DNA of 64,000 bases from Mycoavidus sp. HKI (GCF_020023735.2 NZ_CP076444.2:1441501-1505500), one strand, 5' to 3'; positions 1 through 10,501 are shown, numbered from the stretch's first letter. Translations and numbers: made by a program. The notes: generated by a model not told the origin, from the letters alone.

Positions 1-1163
1 ATGATCTAGCGCAACGCGCCCGCCCCTATGCAGAAAAAGACTGGCAGCAATTACAAGATTTTGCCGCCAGCGAGCTTGGCTTGGCCGAGTTGGCGCCATG
101 GGATATTACCTTTGCCTCTGAAAAATTGCGTGAGCAGCGCTATGCGTTTTCTGAAAATGAAGTCAAACAGTATTTCCCTGAAAATACCGTACTTGCCGGT
201 CTATTCAAAGTTGCCGAAACGCTTTTTAATATTACTTTACGCGCTGACCACGCGCCGGCCTGGCACCCCGATGTACGATTTTTCCGCATCGAAAACGCCA
301 GTGGCCAATTAATCGCCCACTTCTACCTTGATCTTTACGCCCGCGAAGGCAAACGTGGCGGCGCCTGGATGGATGATGCCCGGGCTCGTTGCCGCCAGCA
401 AGATGGTGCCATCCAAACGCCGGCTGCCTACCTAGTATGTAATTTCTCAGCACCGATCGGCGACAAACCTGCCTGCTTCACGCACGATGACGTGATTACC
501 CTGTTCCATGAATTTGGCCACGGGCTGCACCATATGCTCACGCGCATTGATGAACTCGCCGTCTCCGGCATTAATGGCGTTGAATGGGATGCGGTTGAAT
601 TGCCGTCGCAATTTATGGAAAATTTCTGCTGGGAATGGGAAGTATTGCACGCCATGAGCGCGCATATTGATACTGGCGAGCCACTACCTCGAACTCTGTT
701 TGACAAAATGCTGGCCGCCAAAAATTTTCAAAGTGGTTTAGGCACGCTCAGGCAGGTCGTTTTGTCGATGTTTGATTTGCATTTACATACTGACTTTGAC
801 CCGACTGGTACCACCCGCGTCGACGAACTGGCACGCGCTCTGAATGACACCTACCATGTCATCTCGCAGGCCCCGTTCTCGCGCTGGCCAAATACCTTCA
901 GCCATATTTTTGCAGGCGGCTATGCGGCTGGCTATTACAGCTATAAATGGGCCGAAGTGTTATCCGCCGATGCTTATGCGGCATTCGAAGAAGCCGCGCA
1001 AGCCCAAAATGGCAACGTCCTTGACCCGATTATCGGCGCTCGCTACCGCACAGAAATACTTGAAACCGGGGGCAGCCGGCCCGCGATGGCGTCATTCACA
1101 GCGTTTCGCGGTCGTGAACCCACGCTTGATGCGTTGTTGCGCCACCATGGGATGAACGTTTAA
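1..1163 (+). CDS. prlC: Oligopeptidase A (M3 zinc metallopeptidase), C-terminal part
   Basis: The reading frame is open from base 3, so the gene begins upstream of the window; about 386 C-terminal residues are visible of a family usually near 680-700. M3 oligopeptidases cut short peptides in the cytoplasm, including cleaved signal peptides. The HEFGH zinc motif (HExxH) is encoded at 507-521. The downstream stretch VELPSQFMENF supplies the expected third ligand glutamate, and the C-terminal FSHIFAGGYAAGYYSYKWAE block is typical of the family. The gene ends with TAA and is followed directly by a hairpin that may be its terminator. Family assignment is firm; the choice of prlC/opdA over another M3 member rests on overall resemblance. 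Confidence 0.9.
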   Translation, partial: DLAQRARPYAEKDWQQLQDFAASELGLAELAPWDITFASEKLREQRYAFSENEVKQYFPENTVLAGLFKVAETLFNITLRADHAPAWHPDVRFFRIENASGQLIAHFYLDLYAREGKRGGAWMDDARARCRQQDGAIQTPAAYLVCNFSAPIGDKPACFTHDDVITLFHEFGHGLHHMLTRIDELAVSGINGVEWDAVELPSQFMENFCWEWEVLHAMSAHIDTGEPLPRTLFDKMLAAKNFQSGLGTLRQVVLSMFDLHLHTDFDPTGTTRVDELARALNDTYHVISQAPFSRWPNTFSHIFAGGYAAGYYSYKWAEVLSADAYAAFEEAAQAQNGNVLDPIIGARYRTEILETGGSRPAMASFTAFRGREPTLDALLRHHGMNV

Positions 1164-1173
1164 AGATAGCCGA

Positions 1174-1200
1174 GACAGCCTCTAAAATCAGAGGCTGTTT
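1174..1200 (+). terminator. Probable rho-independent terminator of prlC
   Basis: A perfect 9-bp stem (ACAGCCTCT at 1175-1183 with AGAGGCTGT at 1190-1198) encloses a 6-base loop about 11 bases after the prlC stop. Only a short T run follows, so the U-tract is weak. Confidence 0.5.
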
Positions 1201-1420
1201 AGCAGCGTCAGCATAGTTGCGCGGCACACTACTTTGCTCACGCGCCTCAAGAAAGGCGCTGACGAAGGCCTTCAGCCGGGTTAAATCAAACACATGGCGG
1301 TTGCCCCTGCTGCCACACCAAAAATCATACACAAAAATTGCATCAATAAGCTTGCGCTCTCAATTAAAACCAAATAGAATAAATATAACTTTAATAGGTT
1401 AAATAGATGGAGATTAAATA

Positions 1421-1657
1421 ATGCGAGTAGTCGATATTTATGAAGCACAAATCAAGTTATGCGGCCTCATTGAGGCGGCGCTGGCGGGCGAGCAAATTGT
1501 AATTGCCGATGGCAGTCGTTTTTTAGTTAAGCTCGTGCCGTGGAAGCAAAATGCCAACATGCACTATAAACCTGGCTTAATGCCTCAAAAGCATTCGCCT
1601 CTGAGAAGGTTACCCGAACAAATATATGCACTGTTTAAACGGAGAGAGGTTGCATAG
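1421..1657 (+). CDS. Phd/YefM-family antitoxin-like protein, no toxin partner
   Basis: A 78-residue protein. The N-terminal pattern MRVVDIYEAQ..L..LIEAALAGEQIVIADG is that of Phd/YefM antitoxins, which bind operator DNA with the N-terminal half and wrap the toxin with the C-terminal tail. The C-terminal half here (KPGLMPQKHSPLRRLPEQIY) looks divergent. No RelE-, Doc- or VapC-like frame lies next to it: the following gene is a coiled-coil membrane protein whose longest frame overlaps this stop by one base. It may be a retained solitary antitoxin or a leftover of a lost module. The stretch 1201-1420 before it shows nothing I can assign. Confidence 0.65.
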   Translation: MRVVDIYEAQIKLCGLIEAALAGEQIVIADGSRFLVKLVPWKQNANMHYKPGLMPQKHSPLRRLPEQIYALFKRREVA

Positions 1658-1713
1658 TGCTTACCAGCAACAAATACGAATATGCTACATTAACTCAATA
1701 TAGGACGCTTCTC

Positions 1714-2082
1714 ATGAGTAAATTAATCTTTGACACTTACGAGTTCATCAAGCGGCTGACTGCAGCCGGCATGCCGCTCGAGCAGGCGGAAACTTTATCC
1801 GGCCTGCAAGCGCAGCTTATCGATGAGAGATTAGCCACAAAAGACGATTTAGCCCAGCTTGAAGTTCGGGTAGATGAAAAATTTTCTCATGTGCATAAAG
1901 ATATCAGTGAATTACGCAAAGATATAGATACCCGCTTTGAACTTGCAAGCAAAGATACGGATATCAAGCTTTCCAAGCTAAGAGATACTTTAGTGGCCTG
2001 GGTGATCGGTCTGTTTTTAGCACAAACGAGTTTATTAGTTGGCTTATTCAAATTACTGCCCACTTCTTCAGCAGCGGTTTGA
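1714..2082 (+). CDS. DUF1640 (CCDC90-like) coiled-coil membrane protein
   Basis: Starting at ATG 1714, which has AGGACG upstream, gives 122 residues; a GTG at 1657 would add 19 poorly supported residues. The N-terminus LIFDTYEFIKRLTAAGMPLEQAETL, the LATKDDLAQLE segment, the heptad-rich stretch of about residues 45-90 and a C-terminal hydrophobic helix (VAWVIGLFLAQTSLLVGLF) fit the DUF1640 family of small tail-anchored coiled-coil proteins. Function in bacteria is unknown. A second member sits at 35869-36246, sharing the FDT..F...LT start and a LRKD..TRF motif. Confidence 0.7.
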   Translation: MSKLIFDTYEFIKRLTAAGMPLEQAETLSGLQAQLIDERLATKDDLAQLEVRVDEKFSHVHKDISELRKDIDTRFELASKDTDIKLSKLRDTLVAWVIGLFLAQTSLLVGLFKLLPTSSAAV

Positions 2083-2113
2083 AGTGTAGTAGTTCTGATC
2101 ACAGCTAGTACAA

Positions 2114-4711
2114 TTAATGCACTACCCGCTCAAAGACAAACCGCCCATCTTGATAATCCACCGGAATCAAATCTTTCGGGCCAACTTTTCCTGAAAGAAT
2201 CAACTTTGCAATCGGGTTTTCGATTTCCTGCTGAATAGCGCGCTTAAGTGGGCGAGCGCCAAATAACGGGTCATAGCCAATCGCGCTGATTTGTTTCAGC
2301 GCTGCCTCCGATATCTCCAATTGCATGTCGAGCTTTACTAGACGCTCAGTCAAGTTAGCCAGCTGGACTTTCGCAATAGACTCAATCTGCGCGCGATCCA
2401 GCCCATGGAAGACGACCACTTCATCAATCCGGTTTAAAAACTCTGGTTTGAAATGCTGTTTGACTTCAGTCCACACGGCATCACGCACCGCCTCATGAGG
2501 CTCATCCACCATCGCTTGAATCAGATGCGAGCCCAAGTTAGAGGTCATTACAATCACGGTATTCTTAAAGTCAACTGTACGCCCTTGCCCATCGGTCATG
2601 CGGCCATCGTCTAGTACCTGCAAGAGAACGTTGAAAACATCGGCATGCGCTTTTTCAATCTCGTCAAGCAGAATAACGCTATAGGGTTTGCGCCGGACGG
2701 CTTCAGTCAGATAACCGCCCTCTTCATAGCCAACGTAACCAGGCGGCGCGCCAATCAGTCTTGCTACACTGTGTTTTTCCATGAATTCGCTCATGTCGAT
2801 GCGAATCAAATGATCCTGCGAGTCAAATAAGAATGCAGCGAGCGCTTTACATAGCTCCGTCTTACCCACGCCGGTTGGGCCCATAAACAAAAAAGAACCA
2901 TACGGCCGCCCCGGATCTGCTAAGCCGGCCCGCGAGCGCCTGATGGCATCGGCCACCGCACGAATCGCTTCGTCTTGGCCAATGACACGCTCATGTAGCT
3001 TGGCTTCGATATGCATCAGCTTATCTCGCTCGCCTTGCATCATGCGAGCGACTGGAATACCCGTTGCGCGCGAGACCACTTCAGCAATTTCTTCCGCGCC
3101 CACTTGGGTGCGTAATAACTGCGGGCGAGTGGCTCCCGGCTTTTTTTCGGTTTCGGCTTGGGTCACCTGTTTAAGCTGTGCCTCCAATTGAGGAAGTTCG
3201 CCATATTGCAGTTGCGCCACCTGATCTAGCTTACCTTCGCGCTGCAAGCGAGCAATCTCAACCCGGGTGCGCTCAATTTTTTCTTTAAGGTGTGCGCTAC
3301 CTTGCACGGCCGCTTTCTCGGCATTCCAAATTTCTTCGAGATCGGCATATTCCTTGCCAAGCCGGTCAATTTCCACCTCAATCAACTGCAAGCGCTTTTG
3401 CGAGGCTTCATCTGGCTCTTTTTTGACCGCCTCACGCTCAATTTTTAACTGAATCAAGCGGCGCTCAAGCCGGTCCATGGCCTCCGGCTTAGAGTCAATT
3501 TCCATTTTAATTTTGGCAGCGGCCTCATCGATTAAATCAATCGCCTTGTCCGGTAAAAAACGGTCTGTGATATAACGGTGCGAAAGCTCAGCAGCCGCTA
3601 CAATCGCTGGATCGGTAATCTGAATGCCGTGATGCAATTCGTATTTTTCTTGCAAGCCGCGCAAAATTGCGATGGTGGCTTCTACGCTAGGCTCGTCAAC
3701 TTGCACCCGCTGAAAACGCCGCTCAAGCGCGGCATCTTTTTCGACATATTTGCGGTATTCATCAAGCGTAGTCGCGCCAATGCAATGCAACTCGCCGCGC
3801 GCGAGCGCAGGCTTCAGCATGTTGCCTGCATCAAGCGCGCCTTCAGCCTTGCCAGCACCCACGACAGTATGAATTTCATCGATAAAAACGATTGTCTGCC
3901 CTTCGTCCTTGGCAACGTCGCTGAGCACGGCTTTCAGCCGCTCTTCAAATTCGCCACGATATTTTGCACCTGCTAAGAGGGCCGCCATATCGAGCGATAA
4001 AACACGCTTACTTTTAAGTGATTCCGGCACTTCTCCGTTGACGATGCGTTGTGCAAGCCCTTCGACAATTGCCGTTTTGCCCACGCCAGGCTCACCAATT
4101 AATACCGGGTTATTTTTTGTGCGGCGCTGTAAAATTTGGATTGACCGGCGAATTTCGTCATCGCGGCCAATCACCGGATCAAGCTTACCCGCCCGCGCCC
4201 GCTCAGTTAAGTCTAGCGTATATTTCTTCAGGGCCTCGCGCTGGCTTTCTGCTTCTGGGTTACGCACAGAGTCACCACCCCGCACAGCGGCAATCGCGGC
4301 CTCTAGCGCCTTGCGCGTTAAGCCATGCTGGCGCACCAACTGACCTATTTCATTTTTATCGTCGGCTAGCGCCAGCAAAAACATTTCGCTGGCAATATAG
4401 CTATCGCCGGCTTTTTGCGCTTCTTTATCCGTCTGATTCAACAGACCTGTAAGATCACGGCCAAGCTGCACATTGCCATCCGTGCCTTGGACTTTTGGCA
4501 AACGCTCAAGCGCACTACTGAGCGCTTGCTGCAATGCCTGAAGGTGCACTCCAGCATGCGCCAGTAATGAGCGTGCAGCACTATCGGGCTGCGCGAGCAG
4601 CGCCAACAGCAAATGAGCCGGTTCGATATATTGATGATCGTTGCCAACGGCCAAGCTTTGCGCATCAGCCAATGCTTGCTGAAATTTGGTGGTAAATTTA
4701 TCAATTCTCAT
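2114..4711 (-). CDS. clpB: ClpB disaggregase
   Basis: An 865-residue hexameric AAA+ chaperone, close to the E. coli length of 857. With DnaK/DnaJ/GrpE it extracts polypeptides from aggregates. The double-Clp N domain covers about residues 1-145. NBD1 carries the Walker [10 protein letters not shown] near residue 204 and Walker [10 protein letters not shown]. The coiled-coil M domain spans about 400-525. NBD2 carries GPTGVGKTE near 605 and the sensor region [18 protein letters not shown] near the end. All ATPase motifs appear intact. It is transcribed alone towards the DUF1640 gene. I saw no convincing heat-shock promoter in the short gap upstream. Confidence 0.98.
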   Translation of the reverse strand: MRIDKFTTKFQQALADAQSLAVGNDHQYIEPAHLLLALLAQPDSAARSLLAHAGVHLQALQQALSSALERLPKVQGTDGNVQLGRDLTGLLNQTDKEAQKAGDSYIASEMFLLALADDKNEIGQLVRQHGLTRKALEAAIAAVRGGDSVRNPEAESQREALKKYTLDLTERARAGKLDPVIGRDDEIRRSIQILQRRTKNNPVLIGEPGVGKTAIVEGLAQRIVNGEVPESLKSKRVLSLDMAALLAGAKYRGEFEERLKAVLSDVAKDEGQTIVFIDEIHTVVGAGKAEGALDAGNMLKPALARGELHCIGATTLDEYRKYVEKDAALERRFQRVQVDEPSVEATIAILRGLQEKYELHHGIQITDPAIVAAAELSHRYITDRFLPDKAIDLIDEAAAKIKMEIDSKPEAMDRLERRLIQLKIEREAVKKEPDEASQKRLQLIEVEIDRLGKEYADLEEIWNAEKAAVQGSAHLKEKIERTRVEIARLQREGKLDQVAQLQYGELPQLEAQLKQVTQAETEKKPGATRPQLLRTQVGAEEIAEVVSRATGIPVARMMQGERDKLMHIEAKLHERVIGQDEAIRAVADAIRRSRAGLADPGRPYGSFLFMGPTGVGKTELCKALAAFLFDSQDHLIRIDMSEFMEKHSVARLIGAPPGYVGYEEGGYLTEAVRRKPYSVILLDEIEKAHADVFNVLLQVLDDGRMTDGQGRTVDFKNTVIVMTSNLGSHLIQAMVDEPHEAVRDAVWTEVKQHFKPEFLNRIDEVVVFHGLDRAQIESIAKVQLANLTERLVKLDMQLEISEAALKQISAIGYDPLFGARPLKRAIQQEIENPIAKLILSGKVGPKDLIPVDYQDGRFVFERVVH

Positions 4712-4765
4712 TGAACGCCTCTATCTCGGTTACTGCACTACAAGTTAGGGTGACTGATGAGTTTT

Positions 4766-5245
4766 TCAAGGCCGTCTTAGCAAAACCACCGCCTCCGCAG
4801 AGATGCCTTCGCCCCGCCCAAGAAAACCAAGCTTTTCGTTAGTTTTCGCTTTGACATTCACACAATCGAGCGGCACCTCTAGGTCAGCGGCAAGATTTGC
4901 GCACATCATATCAATATGAGGCGTGAGTCTAGGCGCTTGCGCAATTACCGTACTATCTAGATTAACCACCATATAGCCCGCAGCTTGCACTCGATTTAGC
5001 GTCTCGCGCAGCAGCGTCCGGCTATCAGCGCCCGCAAACTGCGGATCCGTATCGGGAAAATGCCGCCCAATATCGCCCAGCGCCGCCGCGCCCAAAAGCG
5101 CATCAATCACGGCATGCAGCAACACATCGGCATCCGAATGGCCGAGTAATCCTCGCTCGTAAGGTATTCGCACACCACCAATGATAAGGGGCCGCTCTGG
5201 CACCAACTCATGAATGTCATAGCCCTGTCCAATACGAAATTGCAT
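4766..5245 (-). CDS. ispF: 2-C-methyl-D-erythritol 2,4-cyclodiphosphate synthase
   Basis: A 159-residue enzyme of the MEP isoprenoid pathway that cyclises CDP-ME-2-phosphate to MEcPP, releasing CMP. The metal-binding Asp and His of GYDIHELV (residues 8-10) and the [13 protein letters not shown] block, which supplies the third ligand and active-site loop, are present. So is the C-terminal [15 protein letters not shown] signature. It follows ispD by 17 bases on the same strand, giving an ispD-ispF operon as usual in Burkholderiaceae. Confidence 0.97.
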   Translation of the reverse strand: MQFRIGQGYDIHELVPERPLIIGGVRIPYERGLLGHSDADVLLHAVIDALLGAAALGDIGRHFPDTDPQFAGADSRTLLRETLNRVQAAGYMVVNLDSTVIAQAPRLTPHIDMMCANLAADLEVPLDCVNVKAKTNEKLGFLGRGEGISAEAVVLLRRP

Positions 5246-5262
5246 GCTTAAATCCCCTTATG

Positions 5263-6018
5263 TTAGATTTTTTGACGACCCAGGATGGCTTCGATGATGT
5301 CGAAATCATCCGGGTAGGTGACCTTAAAATTACGCAAGCTGCCTTGTACTAGTTTAGGCGAATGTCCTAACCCTTCAAAAGCACTCGCCTCATCAGTGAG
5401 TATATGCCCTTCTTGCTGCGCACGCACGAGCGCATGACGTAGCATCCCTAGTCTAAACATTTGTGGTGTCTGCGCTAGCCATAACTGGGTGCGTGGTTCG
5501 GTGCGCAAAATAGCCGGTAGCGACGGTGCAACCCCTGCTGCAACCTCACTCGCCGGCGCCTGGCGCTTTAAGGTATCCGCCAGTGGCAATGCCACAATGC
5601 CACCCACCGGATCATCACGTACGGCACGAATCAGCGAACGGATCAACTCTGGCTGGATACCCGCACGGGCGGCATCGTGCACCAACACCCAATCATGATC
5701 ACGCGCGCCAAATTCCGCCAACGCCTTTAAGCCGTTAAGGACCGACGCTTGGCGACTGTCACCGCCACAGCGGCGCACCGCAAAACGCAAGCCACTAAAA
5801 CGGCGTGGGTCAAAGTGAGTATCATTGGGCGCCAATACCACGAGCGTTTGGGTTAACTCAGAACACGCATCAAAAGCCGCCAGCGTGTGATAAAGCAGAT
5901 TGTGACCTGCCACCATGCGATACTGCTTGGGCAATTGAGCGCCTGCCCGCTGCCCAGTGCCAGCACATGGGATAACTACAAAAAGACGTTCATTCACAAG
6001 CACTTTATCGTCAACCAA
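5263..6018 (-). CDS. ispD: 2-C-methyl-D-erythritol 4-phosphate cytidylyltransferase
   Basis: A 251-residue enzyme transferring CMP from CTP to MEP, two steps before IspF. The nucleotide-binding loop [19 protein letters not shown] near residue 15 has Cys where an Ala is common in the AAGxGxR motif, which is unlikely to matter. The [11 protein letters not shown] motif holding the metal-binding aspartate and the late LTDEASAFE segment are intact. It lies first in the ispDF pair and is divergent from mfd across an 80-base gap. Confidence 0.96.
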   Translation of the reverse strand: MVDDKVLVNERLFVVIPCAGTGQRAGAQLPKQYRMVAGHNLLYHTLAAFDACSELTQTLVVLAPNDTHFDPRRFSGLRFAVRRCGGDSRQASVLNGLKALAEFGARDHDWVLVHDAARAGIQPELIRSLIRAVRDDPVGGIVALPLADTLKRQAPASEVAAGVAPSLPAILRTEPRTQLWLAQTPQMFRLGMLRHALVRAQQEGHILTDEASAFEGLGHSPKLVQGSLRNFKVTYPDDFDIIEAILGRQKI

Positions 6019-6041
6019 AATAAAAAAATCGATTCAGATTC

Positions 6042-6047
6042 TATAAT
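6042..6047 (+). promoter_or_regulatory. Candidate -10 element upstream of mfd
   Basis: TATAAT lies 52-67 bases before the possible mfd starts, in the ispD-mfd divergent gap. No clear TTGACA-like -35 lies at normal spacing, so this is only a candidate. Confidence 0.3.
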
Positions 6048-6098
6048 AGCCCCTTTGCGGCGAAGTTCTGAAAGAGCTCGCCACGCTACTTATGTATT

Positions 6099-9000
6099 AT
6101 GCCTTGTTGCTCTATGCCTGAAAACATCACGCTCGCTTCTCCTCCTGTCCCTAGCTTAGTCAAGCCCGGTCAGCGCTTTGTCTTTGATGGCGCATACGGC
6201 TCAGCCGATGCGCTGGCACTCGCGCGTTATTTCACCACCCATCGCCCACAGTTACCCTTGCTGGTGGTCTTTTGCGCACTCGCAGCCGACGCTCAGCGAC
6301 TGCAGCATGAAATCGCTTACTTCGCACCTGAAGCGCGCGTACGCCTTTTGCCGGACTGGGAAACCCTGCCTTATGATGCTTTTTCGCCACATCAGGATTT
6401 GGTTTCAGCACGGCTGGCAACCCTGCATGATCTGAGCGCGGGGCGCTGCGATATTGTGCTGGTACCCGCCACCACCGCCCTTTACCGGATGGCGCCGCCC
6501 TCTTTTATGGCGGCCTACACGTTTGAATTTACGCAAGGTGAGCAGCTTGATACAGCACAACTTAAAGCGCAACTGACCCTCGCCGGTTACGAGCATGTCA
6601 GCCAGGTCATGCGACCCGGCGAATATTGCGTGCGTGGCGGGCTGATTGATCTTTTTCCAATGGGCTCTGCGTTGCCTTACCGGCTTGATTTATTTGATCA
6701 TCAAATTGATTCGATCCGCGCTTTTGATCCAGATACCCAACGCAGTCTCTACCCAGTGCGTGAAGTAAGATTGCTACCGGGCCGTGAATTTCCGTTTGAC
6801 GAGCCTGCGCGCACTGCGTTTCGCAGCCGCTGGCGCGAACTCTTTGAGGGCGACCCAAGCCGGGTGCCGCTTTATAAAGACATTGGCGTCGGCATACCGT
6901 CAGCCGGCATTGAATATTATTTACCGCTGTTTTTTGACAAAACAGCAACACTTTTTGATTATCTGCCGCCCACTGCTCACTTAGCAATGATTGGCGATCT
7001 AGATACAGCAATCAAGCAGTTCGCCGCCGATACGAAACAGCGTTACACATTTTTGTCTCATCATCGCGAGCGGCCCATTCTAGAACCGGCACGCCTTTTT
7101 TTGTCAGATGAGGATTTTTTTACCCAGGCTAAACCTTTTGCGCGCCTTATTCTAGCAACGCCAGCTGCCGGCCAAGCGCGCCGCACGCACTGGGCTGAGC
7201 CACTGCCGAACCTCTCAGTGAACCGTCAGGCCAGCGACCCGGTGGCCGCACTTCGTGACTGGCTAGGCAAGACATCGCAACGCGTACTGATTGCGGCCGA
7301 ATCCGCTGGGCGACGCGAAACCATCCTGCAAATGCTTGGCGAGCATTCTCTCAAGCCCGCTGTGCTTGACACTTTTGCGGCTTTTACAGATGAGACGCTG
7401 CGCTTTGCACTAACGACCGCGCCACTGGCCACGGGCTTTGCCTTACCCGCCGAAGATCTTGCCATCATCACAGAAAGCGAACTGTACGGTGGGCTGGCGC
7501 GACGTGTCGGACGCCGCCGGCAAGAACAAGCGAGCGACGTCGATGCGATGGTGCGCGATTTGTCCGAACTTAAAATTGGCGAACCCGTCGTGCATAGTCA
7601 ACATGGCATTGGACGCTATCACGGCTTAGCCTCAATGGACTTAGGCGAGGGCGAGACTGAATTTTTACACCTCGAGTATGCCTCCAATAGCACGCTCTAC
7701 GTGCCGGTTTCGCACTTGCATATGATTTCGCGCTATAGCGGCGCTAGCCCAGAGAATGCCCCCCTCCATGCACTCGGTTCCGGCCAGTGGGAAAAAGCCA
7801 GGCGCAAAGCCGCCCAGCAAATCCGCGACACTGCCGCTGAACTGCTCAATCTGTACGCTCGCCGCGCGGCCCGCGAGGGGCATGTTTTTTCTCTATCGCC
7901 CGATGATTACGAACGTTTTGCTGAAAGTTTCGGCTTTGAAGAAACGCCGGATCAGGCCGCCGCGATTGCGGCTGTGATGGCAGATATGACCAGTGGCAAA
8001 CCGATGGATCGACTGGTCTGCGGCGATGTCGGTTTTGGTAAAACAGAAGTGGCGCTGCGTGCTGCCTTTATTGCGGTGTTAGATGGCAAGCAAGTGGCGC
8101 TGCTAGCGCCCACGACACTTCTGGCCGAGCAACATTTTCAGACTTTTTCCGATCGCTTCGCAGATTGGCCGGTTAAAATTGCCGAGTTATCGCGCTTCAA
8201 AACCACCCAAGAAATTGCTCAAGCAATCACTGCATTGCAGGCCGGCACCGTCGATATTGTGATTGGCACCCACAAATTATTGTCGCCACAAATCAATTTT
8301 AAGCAACTCGGGCTGGTCATTATCGACGAAGAGCACCGCTTTGGCGTACGCCAGAAAGAAGCGCTTAAAACCTTACGCGCGCAAGTCGATGTGCTCACGC
8401 TTACCGCGACGCCAATCCCCCGCACGCTGGGGATGGCGCTGGAAGGGTTACGCGATTTCTCGGTGATTGCCACCGCCCCTCAAAAAAGGCTAGCGATTAA
8501 AACTTTTGTGCGCCGCGAAGACCACAGCACAATCCGCGAGGCCATGCTGCGCGAACTCAAACGCGGCGGCCAAATCTATTTTCTGCATAATGAAGTTGAG
8601 ACCATTCAGCAGCGTCGCCTGATGCTCGAAGAGTTGATGCCCGAAGCCCGCATCGCAGTCGCGCATGGGCAGATGCACGAACGTGAGCTGGAACGCGTGA
8701 TGCGTGACTTTGTTGCTCAGCGCACCAATGTGCTCTTATGTACCACCATCATTGAAACCGGTATTGACGTACCCAGCGCCAACACGATTTTGATGCATCG
8801 CGCAGATAAATTCGGCCTCGCCCAATTGCATCAGTTACGTGGCCGCGTTGGCCGCTCGCATCACCAAGCTTATGCTTATTTACTGGTGCACGATCCAGAA
8901 GCGTTAACCAAACAGGCCATGCGCCGACTCGAAGCGATTCAGCAAATGGAAGAGTTAGGCTCAGGCTTTTATCTAGCCATGCATGACCTTGAAATCCGCG

Positions 9001-9578
9001 GCACCGGTGAAGTCCTGGGAGACAAACAGTCAGGGGAAATTCATGCCATTGGCTTTCAACTTTACAGCGAGATGCTGCATGATACCGTCAACGCACTTAA
9101 AGCTGGCCATGAGCCGGATCTGACCGCACCGCTTGCCGCTGCTACAGATATCAATTTACATGTCCCCGCACTGTTGCCTGCAGACTATTGTGGCGACGTG
9201 CAACAGCGACTGTCTTTATACAAACGACTGGCAGGCTGCGCCCTTGACGATGCTATCGATACCATCCACGAGGAACTGATTGACCGCTTTGGCAAGCTTC
9301 CCCCGCCGGCCCACGCACTGATTGAAACACACCGCTTACGCGTAGCCGCCAAACCCCTTGGCATTATAAAAATCGATGTGTCAGAAAGTGCAATCACCCT
9401 GCTGTTTATGCCTAACCCACCGATCAACGCGGCGTACATCATTGCGCTGGTACAAAAGCATCGTCATATCAAACTGATTGGGCAAGACAAGCTGCGGATT
9501 GAAACTCAGGCGCAGGATCTGCCGGCACGGCTGACGACGCTAAGAGCGACCTTACGTATGTTGCGTGGGTTAGAGTGA
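6099..9578 (+). CDS. mfd: Transcription-repair coupling factor Mfd
   Basis: A protein of about 1159 residues that removes stalled RNA polymerase from damaged DNA and recruits UvrA. It has the UvrB-like N-terminal module, then an RNA-polymerase-interaction/CarD-like domain around residues 480-550 (GEPVVHSQHGIGRYHG). The superfamily 2 motor has Walker A GDVGFGKTE near residue 640 and the IIDEEHRFG box near 740. The GRVGRSHHQAYAYLL motif VI and the C-terminal TRCF domain follow. ATG 6099 gives MPCCSMPEN; the in-frame ATG at 6114 (MPENIT) may be the true start and is equally plausible, since neither has a good ribosome site. Confidence 0.97.
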   Translation: MPCCSMPENITLASPPVPSLVKPGQRFVFDGAYGSADALALARYFTTHRPQLPLLVVFCALAADAQRLQHEIAYFAPEARVRLLPDWETLPYDAFSPHQDLVSARLATLHDLSAGRCDIVLVPATTALYRMAPPSFMAAYTFEFTQGEQLDTAQLKAQLTLAGYEHVSQVMRPGEYCVRGGLIDLFPMGSALPYRLDLFDHQIDSIRAFDPDTQRSLYPVREVRLLPGREFPFDEPARTAFRSRWRELFEGDPSRVPLYKDIGVGIPSAGIEYYLPLFFDKTATLFDYLPPTAHLAMIGDLDTAIKQFAADTKQRYTFLSHHRERPILEPARLFLSDEDFFTQAKPFARLILATPAAGQARRTHWAEPLPNLSVNRQASDPVAALRDWLGKTSQRVLIAAESAGRRETILQMLGEHSLKPAVLDTFAAFTDETLRFALTTAPLATGFALPAEDLAIITESELYGGLARRVGRRRQEQASDVDAMVRDLSELKIGEPVVHSQHGIGRYHGLASMDLGEGETEFLHLEYASNSTLYVPVSHLHMISRYSGASPENAPLHALGSGQWEKARRKAAQQIRDTAAELLNLYARRAAREGHVFSLSPDDYERFAESFGFEETPDQAAAIAAVMADMTSGKPMDRLVCGDVGFGKTEVALRAAFIAVLDGKQVALLAPTTLLAEQHFQTFSDRFADWPVKIAELSRFKTTQEIAQAITALQAGTVDIVIGTHKLLSPQINFKQLGLVIIDEEHRFGVRQKEALKTLRAQVDVLTLTATPIPRTLGMALEGLRDFSVIATAPQKRLAIKTFVRREDHSTIREAMLRELKRGGQIYFLHNEVETIQQRRLMLEELMPEARIAVAHGQMHERELERVMRDFVAQRTNVLLCTTIIETGIDVPSANTILMHRADKFGLAQLHQLRGRVGRSHHQAYAYLLVHDPEALTKQAMRRLEAIQQMEELGSGFYLAMHDLEIRGTGEVLGDKQSGEIHAIGFQLYSEMLHDTVNALKAGHEPDLTAPLAAATDINLHVPALLPADYCGDVQQRLSLYKRLAGCALDDAIDTIHEELIDRFGKLPPPAHALIETHRLRVAAKPLGIIKIDVSESAITLLFMPNPPINAAYIIALVQKHRHIKLIGQDKLRIETQAQDLPARLTTLRATLRMLRGLE

Positions 9579-9610
9579 CAAGTATAAAGAGGCGTATTTT
9601 TATTGTATTT

Positions 9611-9686
9611 TGGCGCGCCCGGCTGGGATCGAACCAGCGACCTTCGGCTTCGGAGGCCGACACTCTATCCACTGAGCTACGGGCGC
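9611..9686 (-). tRNA. tRNA-Arg (anticodon CCG)
   Basis: The reverse strand folds as a full cloverleaf of 76 bases. The acceptor stem is GCGCCCG/CGGGCGC with CCA encoded, the D-stem is GCTC/GAGT, and the anticodon stem TCGGC/GCCGA holds loop CTCCGAA (anticodon CCG). The T-arm GCTGG/CCAGC has loop TTCGATC. It reads the arginine codon CGG. Confidence 0.95.
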
Positions 9687-9876
9687 TTGGCAAAGCGAGA
9701 GACTGCTAAGCGAAGTCGCAAGGATACCCGTTTCAGCTCACGAAGTCTATGTGTTCAGTGTGAATATCTAGCTATCTGCCCTCTGATCGGGCTTTTCCAT
9801 CAAAAACACCCCCCTCAAATCAATCGTTTAAACTTATAATTTGTTGATATCGTTCAATAATGGAGACAAAACTAGC

Positions 9877-10467
9877 ATGAGCGAAAACCATCACGACGCA
9901 CTCATTAAAACTCCGCGGCAGCTTATTGTAGTCGTCATTGCTTCTTTTTTGATTCCAGTCGTAGGCATTCTCTTGCTGATCGAATATGTTGATAATACCT
10001 ATCGTGCAGGCACAGGCACCGATGCTATGTCACCAGCCTCCATTGCTCAGCGCATCGCCCCCATCGCTCAGCTCGAAATCCGCGAAGCAGCAGCAACACC
10101 AGCATTAAATACCGCCGCCACCACGCCAGAAAACGCTTTGCCGACTACGCAAACTACCGCCTCAGCCGCGCTGGCTGCACTGTCTGCAATCCCCACCCCA
10201 TCAGTTGCCGGCAGTGGCGCCGATCTGGCGCAAGCCGGCAAAGCGCTCTACTCACAATTTTGCGTTGCCTGTCATGGCACTGGCGTGATGGATGCCCCTA
10301 AACTCGGCGATAAAACCGCCTGGGCGCCTCGCTTAAAAGAATCGATCGAGACCATCTATAAATACGCTCTGCATGGCAAAGGCAATATGCTGCCTAAAGG
10401 CGGCTCAAATGCCCCTGATGCTGAAGTTAAAGCAGCGGTTGATTATATGATCAAAGCCGTTAAATAA
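9877..10467 (+). CDS. Membrane-anchored c5-type cytochrome c
   Basis: A 196-residue protein from ATG 9877, preceded by GGAGA at 9862. A longer TTG start at 9841 is less likely. Residues about 13-35 form an uncleaved membrane anchor (LIVVVIASFLIPVVGILLLI). An Ala/Thr/Pro-rich linker leads to a single haem-binding CVACH motif near residue 127, with a later Met in the MLPKGG context as the probable axial ligand. Such small c5 cytochromes carry electrons in the periplasm towards terminal oxidases. The gene stands alone between the tRNA and rep. A TATAAT at 9835-9840 is a candidate -10 box. Confidence 0.88.
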   Translation: MSENHHDALIKTPRQLIVVVIASFLIPVVGILLLIEYVDNTYRAGTGTDAMSPASIAQRIAPIAQLEIREAAATPALNTAATTPENALPTTQTTASAALAALSAIPTPSVAGSGADLAQAGKALYSQFCVACHGTGVMDAPKLGDKTAWAPRLKESIETIYKYALHGKGNMLPKGGSNAPDAEVKAAVDYMIKAVK

Positions 10468-10501
10468 AATTGATTGATCCCTAATCAATAGGGCGGCGAG
10501 A

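Noticed and set aside
1096-1332. 78-codon minus-strand frame overlapping the prlC end
   Set aside because: It overlaps the terminator hairpin and prlC coding sequence. A piece (RHVFDLTRLKAFVSAFLEAR) looks faintly like the end of a regulator, but too short to support.
10469-10489. ATTGATT/AATCAAT hairpin between the cytochrome and rep stops
   Set aside because: A 7-bp AT-rich stem with no T run; not convincing as a bidirectional terminator.
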